This document shows positions 61,007 to 64,000 of a DNA stretch of 64,000 bases, in pieces. Source of the stretch: an uncultured Aquimonas sp. (GTDB taxonomy: Bacteria; Pseudomonadota; Gammaproteobacteria; Xanthomonadales; Xanthomonadaceae). How positions within the stretch are numbered: the stretch's first letter is position 1; the number at the start of each line of letters is the position of its first letter. Position numbers and translations under genes: made by a program. Under the pieces are notes generated by a model that was given only the letters and a program-made list of their open reading frames with translations, made no database searches and was not told the origin of the DNA. Where the stretch lies: contig NZ_CALART010000008.1 in assembly GCF_937888285.1 (NCBI RefSeq), positions 62,001 to 126,000 of the forward strand, given 5' to 3'.

Positions 61007-62251
61007 TCACTGCGGCCCGGCGCACCCCCAACCGCGATCACTGCGACGTCGTGCGAGATCGAAGCCAATCCGGACCAGCCACAAGAAATAAGCAAAGGAC
61101 CACAGCAGGCCAGCGCTCCACCACAGCGGCAACAGGGGCCACCCGAAACTGCCGGCCAAAGCCCGCAACCCGGCCGCCAGCAGCAACAGCAAGGCCGCCC
61201 ACGGCAGCCAGCGGCGTTCATCAAGGACGAACCCCGCGTGGGTGCGACCGGCAATGCACAGCACGGCGAACACGGCGAGCCCCAGCGCGCCCAGCGCATG
61301 CAGATGCAGGCCGGCGCTAGGCGCGATCGGCGCTCCAAGACGCGCAGCGCCCTCCATAAGGTAGCCAAGGCCCAGCAGCCAGGGCAGGCCGTACAGCATC
61401 GCCACCCAGCGCCGCAGCAGCACCCGTGTATGCGGCCAGTCGCTGAGCAGGCCCAGGCAGGCCGCGCCCGCGCCGAGCGCCAGCCAGCCTGCAGCCATCG
61501 GCAGCTCTGCCAGTACCGCCGCTGCGTGCAACGCGATCAATAGCGCCGCTATCTGTCGCCGCGGGGGGCGGGCGAGGTAGTCGGGCTCGGCGCCGGCCTC
61601 CTCCAGATGGCGGTTGACCACGCGCATGGAGATCCGCGCCAGCGTCAGCACGATCAACAGCAGCATGAGATGCAGCAGCAGCCGCAGGCCCTGCAGCGGA
61701 TCGGCGAACAGCAGACCGCCCAGGGCCAGGTCGAGGCTGAACGCAGCGCCAGCGATCAACAGCGCCGCAAGAGCGGCCCACAGATCGCGCTGGCGTCGCG
61801 TGGGATCGCGCCAGATGGGGGGCGTGATGAGCGCCAGCAGCCACAGGCACAGCGTGCCCTGCAGCAATGCCAGCGGCCATGCGCCCAGCCCCGGCAGCAG
61901 CAGCACCGCCAGTCGCGCCAGCAGCCACAGCGCGAACAGGAATACGGTCTGCCGACGACCGAAGTCGGCACTCGCAGTGAATTCCGGCACCGCGGTCAGG
62001 ACGAAGCCCAGCACCGAGGCGAGCCCGAAGCCGAGCAGCAGCTCATGGGCATGCCAAGCCACCGCGCCACCGGGAAAGACAGGCATCGGCAGCGCACCCG
62101 CCAGCATCGCCAGCCACGCCGGCAGCAGAAGCAACGCCGAAATCGCGGTGGCGAGGAAGAATGGACGGAAGCCGCACTGCCAGAGCGGCCAGCGGAGCAG
62201 CTGCAGGAGGGCGGCGCGAACGGGGCAAGGCAAAGCGCGGGAGCTCAACAT
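61007..62251 (-). CDS. nnrS: NnrS family protein
   Basis: 414-residue haem- and copper-containing membrane protein (about 12 helices) of the NO-stress/denitrification-associated NnrS family. Visible: CGFRPFFLATAIS, WHAHELLLGFG (the haem-ligand-like His pair) and RISMRVVNRHLEE. NnrS proteins lessen NO and iron-nitrosyl stress in some bacteria. It overlaps the upstream ABC gene by 7 nt and is the last gene of that operon. Confidence 0.92.
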   Translation of the reverse strand: MLSSRALPCPVRAALLQLLRWPLWQCGFRPFFLATAISALLLLPAWLAMLAGALPMPVFPGGAVAWHAHELLLGFGLASVLGFVLTAVPEFTASADFGRRQTVFLFALWLLARLAVLLLPGLGAWPLALLQGTLCLWLLALITPPIWRDPTRRQRDLWAALAALLIAGAAFSLDLALGGLLFADPLQGLRLLLHLMLLLIVLTLARISMRVVNRHLEEAGAEPDYLARPPRRQIAALLIALHAAAVLAELPMAAGWLALGAGAACLGLLSDWPHTRVLLRRWVAMLYGLPWLLGLGYLMEGAARLGAPIAPSAGLHLHALGALGLAVFAVLCIAGRTHAGFVLDERRWLPWAALLLLLAAGLRALAGSFGWPLLPLWWSAGLLWSFAYFLWLVRIGFDLARRRSDRGWGCAGPQ

Positions 62252-63105
62252 TCGCTGCGCTCCGGACCGGGAGCAGCGAAGCGCTGCAGGCGGAAGGACC
62301 CGGCCCATTCGCCACCCTTGCGGGCGTCGCCACCGATCTGTGCGTGTGCACAGGAAGACGCGGCGGCCGCGTGCGCGGGCAGTCCGAAGGCGGCACGAAA
62401 CGCAGGCTCGGCCAGCAGGGCCGCCTCCAGCGCCAGTACCTCGGCCTCGCTGCGCGCGGCGGCCGGAGCCTGCGGCTGGAATTGCAGCTGCAGGTAGCCG
62501 GGCTGCCCGCCGAGCACCAGCAGACGATCCGCAAGACGCAAAGCCTCGCGCGGGCTGTGAGTGATCATCAGCAAGCCACAACGCAGGTTCGCGCACTCCG
62601 CCAGCAGCAGGTGCTCCAGTTCGTGGCGCAGGCCGATATCGAGGGCGGCAAAGGGTTCGTCCAACAGCAGCAGCTCGGGCTGCACCACCAGCGCACGCGC
62701 CAGGGCCACGCGACTCTGCATGCCGCCCGAGTGGGCGGCGGGGTACAGCTTCAGGTCGGCCTGCGACAAGCCCAGCCGGAGGCCCATCTCGAGTGCCGCT
62801 GCCGCCCGCGCGGCGCGGCTCAGACCCTGGGCCTGCAGTCCGAGCGCGATGTTGTCCAGAGCACTGCGCCAGGGCAGCAGACGCGGCTGCTGGAACATGG
62901 CGCCAAGGCGCTGCCAGCACCGCTCGATGCGGCCCTCGTTGGTTTCGAGCAGGCCCGCCACTGCCTGCAGCAGCGTCGATTTGCCGCAGCCCGACGGCCC
63001 CAGCACGGCGATCGACTCGCCCGCCGACAGCGTGAAATCAAGCGGCCACAGCGCCCGGCGCGCGCCGTAGCGATGACCGAATCCGCGGACATCGAGAAGA
63101 CTCAT
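62245..63105 (-). CDS. ABC importer ATP-binding protein of the TauB/SsuB/NrtD type
   Basis: 286 residues. Walker A GPSGCGKST, Q-loop MFQQPRLLPW, Walker B LLLLDEPFAALD. The ABC signature is AHSGGMQSR in place of LSGGM/Q, close to the TauB/SsuB/NrtD form (LSGGM). After about residue 215 it has an unusual tail with CAHAQIGGDARKGGEW and a terminal Cys, not part of the ATPase fold. Coupled to nnrS and the permease. Confidence 0.85.
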   Translation of the reverse strand: MSLLDVRGFGHRYGARRALWPLDFTLSAGESIAVLGPSGCGKSTLLQAVAGLLETNEGRIERCWQRLGAMFQQPRLLPWRSALDNIALGLQAQGLSRAARAAAALEMGLRLGLSQADLKLYPAAHSGGMQSRVALARALVVQPELLLLDEPFAALDIGLRHELEHLLLAECANLRCGLLMITHSPREALRLADRLLVLGGQPGYLQLQFQPQAPAAARSEAEVLALEAALLAEPAFRAAFGLPAHAAAASSCAHAQIGGDARKGGEWAGSFRLQRFAAPGPERSEC

Positions 63106-63887
63106 CGCGCCGCCTCGCGCCAGCGTTCGAACTCACGCTTGATTGGCTCCAGCACGGCGTACTCCAGCAGCAGCAGGGCAAGCAGCACGCACAGCACCCA
63201 GGCCAGCGCTGCTTCGGTGTCGAGTTGGGAGCGAGCGTTCGCCAGTGCTGCGCCGATGCCGTCGCTGCTGGCCAGGAGCTCGGCCATCACCGCCACCTTC
63301 CAGCTGGTACCCAGCGCGGTGATCGCCGCCGGAAACAGCCAGGACAGCAGATGCGGCAGACCGACTTCGCGCACCCGCAGGTGCCAGGGCAGTCCGAAAG
63401 CACGGGCCATGTCGGACAGGGGCGCGTCGAGCGTGCGCACACCCTGCAGGGCGGCGCCGAACACCACCGGCAGGGCCGCTGCAGCCACGGTGAAGACCGG
63501 TGTGCCATCGCCGCTGCCCAGCCACAGCAGGGCCAGCACCAGCCAGGCGATCGGTGGCATGCCCAGCAGCACGGTCACCAGCGGCCGCGCGAGCAGGGCG
63601 CCCGCTGGGCTGAGGCCCGCGATCACGCCCAGCGCACTGCCAACACCCAGGGCACAGGCGAAACCCAGCAGCGCCCGTCGTGCGGTGGCAAAGAATTCCG
63701 GCCTCAGCGCTCCGCTGGCCGCCAGCTCGAACAGGCGCGCGAAGGCCTGCAGTGGCGCGGGCAGCAGCAAGGGGCCAAGTGCTTCGGCTGCCAACTGCCA
63801 GGCGGCCAGCAGCAGCACCAGACCCGCGGCGGCGCTCCAGCCGCTCCACAGCCAGTCGATCCAGGCTCTCAGCAGTCGCAGGGTCAT
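63102..63887 (-). CDS. ABC importer permease, TauC/SsuC type
   Basis: 261 residues, about six membrane helices, with the EAA-type loop RAFGLPWHLRVREVGLPHLL facing the ATPase. ATG 63887, and its stop overlaps the ATPase start by 4 nt. Family members import sulfonates, nitrate, or thiamine precursors. Next to nnrS, which suggests an anaerobic role, but the cargo is unknown. Confidence 0.85.
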   Translation of the reverse strand: MTLRLLRAWIDWLWSGWSAAAGLVLLLAAWQLAAEALGPLLLPAPLQAFARLFELAASGALRPEFFATARRALLGFACALGVGSALGVIAGLSPAGALLARPLVTVLLGMPPIAWLVLALLWLGSGDGTPVFTVAAAALPVVFGAALQGVRTLDAPLSDMARAFGLPWHLRVREVGLPHLLSWLFPAAITALGTSWKVAVMAELLASSDGIGAALANARSQLDTEAALAWVLCVLLALLLLEYAVLEPIKREFERWREAAR

Positions 63888-63889
63888 GC

Positions 63890-64000
63890 TCAGGCCGCGT
63901 AGAAGCGGGCGTCGGGCAGGCGCCCACCCAGCAGGCCGGGCTGCTGCGCCAGCAAACGGCGGAAGAAGGCCTCCAGCTCGGGGCGCGCCTCGGCAGCGGG
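63890..64000 (-). CDS. C-terminal end of an ABC substrate-binding protein (cut by window edge)
   Basis: The last 36 codons of a gene, ending PDARFYAA and stop. Position ahead of a TauC-type permease and the ending fit a periplasmic substrate-binding protein of the same importer; too little is present to name it. Confidence 0.5.
   Translation of the reverse strand, partial: PAAEARPELEAFFRRLLAQQPGLLGGRLPDARFYAA

Noticed and set aside
32189..64000. Complete denitrification pathway
   Set aside because: Nitrate reductase, NnrS and FNR are present, but no nitrite reductase (nirS, nirK), nitric oxide reductase or nitrous oxide reductase gene is in the window.

Overview
The window looks like the chromosome of a GC-rich, facultatively anaerobic, nitrate-respiring gammaproteobacterium. 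Xanthomonadales/Lysobacterales is my best guess, from gene content, very high third-position GC and REP-like palindromes; no species can be named. Almost all of the DNA is coding. No rRNA genes, CRISPR array, transposase or integrase were seen.

Layout. 1-10.9 kb is housekeeping: bioF (cut by the window edge) and bioB, divergent comF, ubiA, a secreted S9 peptidase, a small membrane protein, an HD-like protein, argS with a SPOR-domain gene, and a small unknown gene. At 11.05-11.26 kb lies tRNA-Arg(CCG), preceded by a duplicated 5' half of itself. Directly downstream, 11.7-22.2 kb, is a defence island: hsdM, hsdS, an OLD-like AAA/TOPRIM gene, a DarG-like macrodomain gene, hsdR (its start tandemly duplicated) and a YgjP-type metalloprotease. 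ubiD follows. 24.2-28.5 kb is a TetR-controlled exporter operon (adaptor, FtsX-type permease, ATPase, secreted His-rich protein). A PAS-GGDEF-EAL protein lies at 28.8-31.8 kb.

From 32 to 64 kb the window is an anaerobic nitrate-respiration region. A patch of small genes (32.0-34.1 kb) includes two related proteins ending in a CCGGC-type cysteine tail, a DUF2249 protein and two unknowns. The nar operon (narK, narG, narH, narJ, narI, PpiC-type isomerase, second narK) runs leftward from 44.76 kb. Upstream, on the same strand, is a molybdenum operon from 52.39 kb: moaA, moaC-moaB fusion, moeA, moaD, moaE, mobA, a DUF7009-like gene, modA, modB, modC. Further upstream are an FNR-type oxygen sensor, a HemN-like protein lacking an Fe-S cysteine, an indolepyruvate/phenylpyruvate decarboxylase, a PAS-NIT chemoreceptor, a TDT transporter, NnrS and an ABC transporter that leaves the window.

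How it fits together. Nine sites resembling the FNR box (TTGAT-N4-ATCAA) lie upstream of genes here. At most of them a weak -10-like hexamer sits where a class II FNR promoter would place it. The 52.8-53.5 kb regulator has the FNR cysteines and the E-x2-S-R recognition helix. The simplest model is that oxygen loss, sensed by this protein, turns on Mo uptake and cofactor synthesis, nitrate reductase, nitrate transport, a nitrate-sensing chemoreceptor, a c-di-GMP enzyme and the small cysteine-tailed proteins. The moaA leader is long and strongly folded and may be a Moco-type riboswitch. No nir, nor or nos genes are visible, so only nitrate-to-nitrite reduction is demonstrated here.
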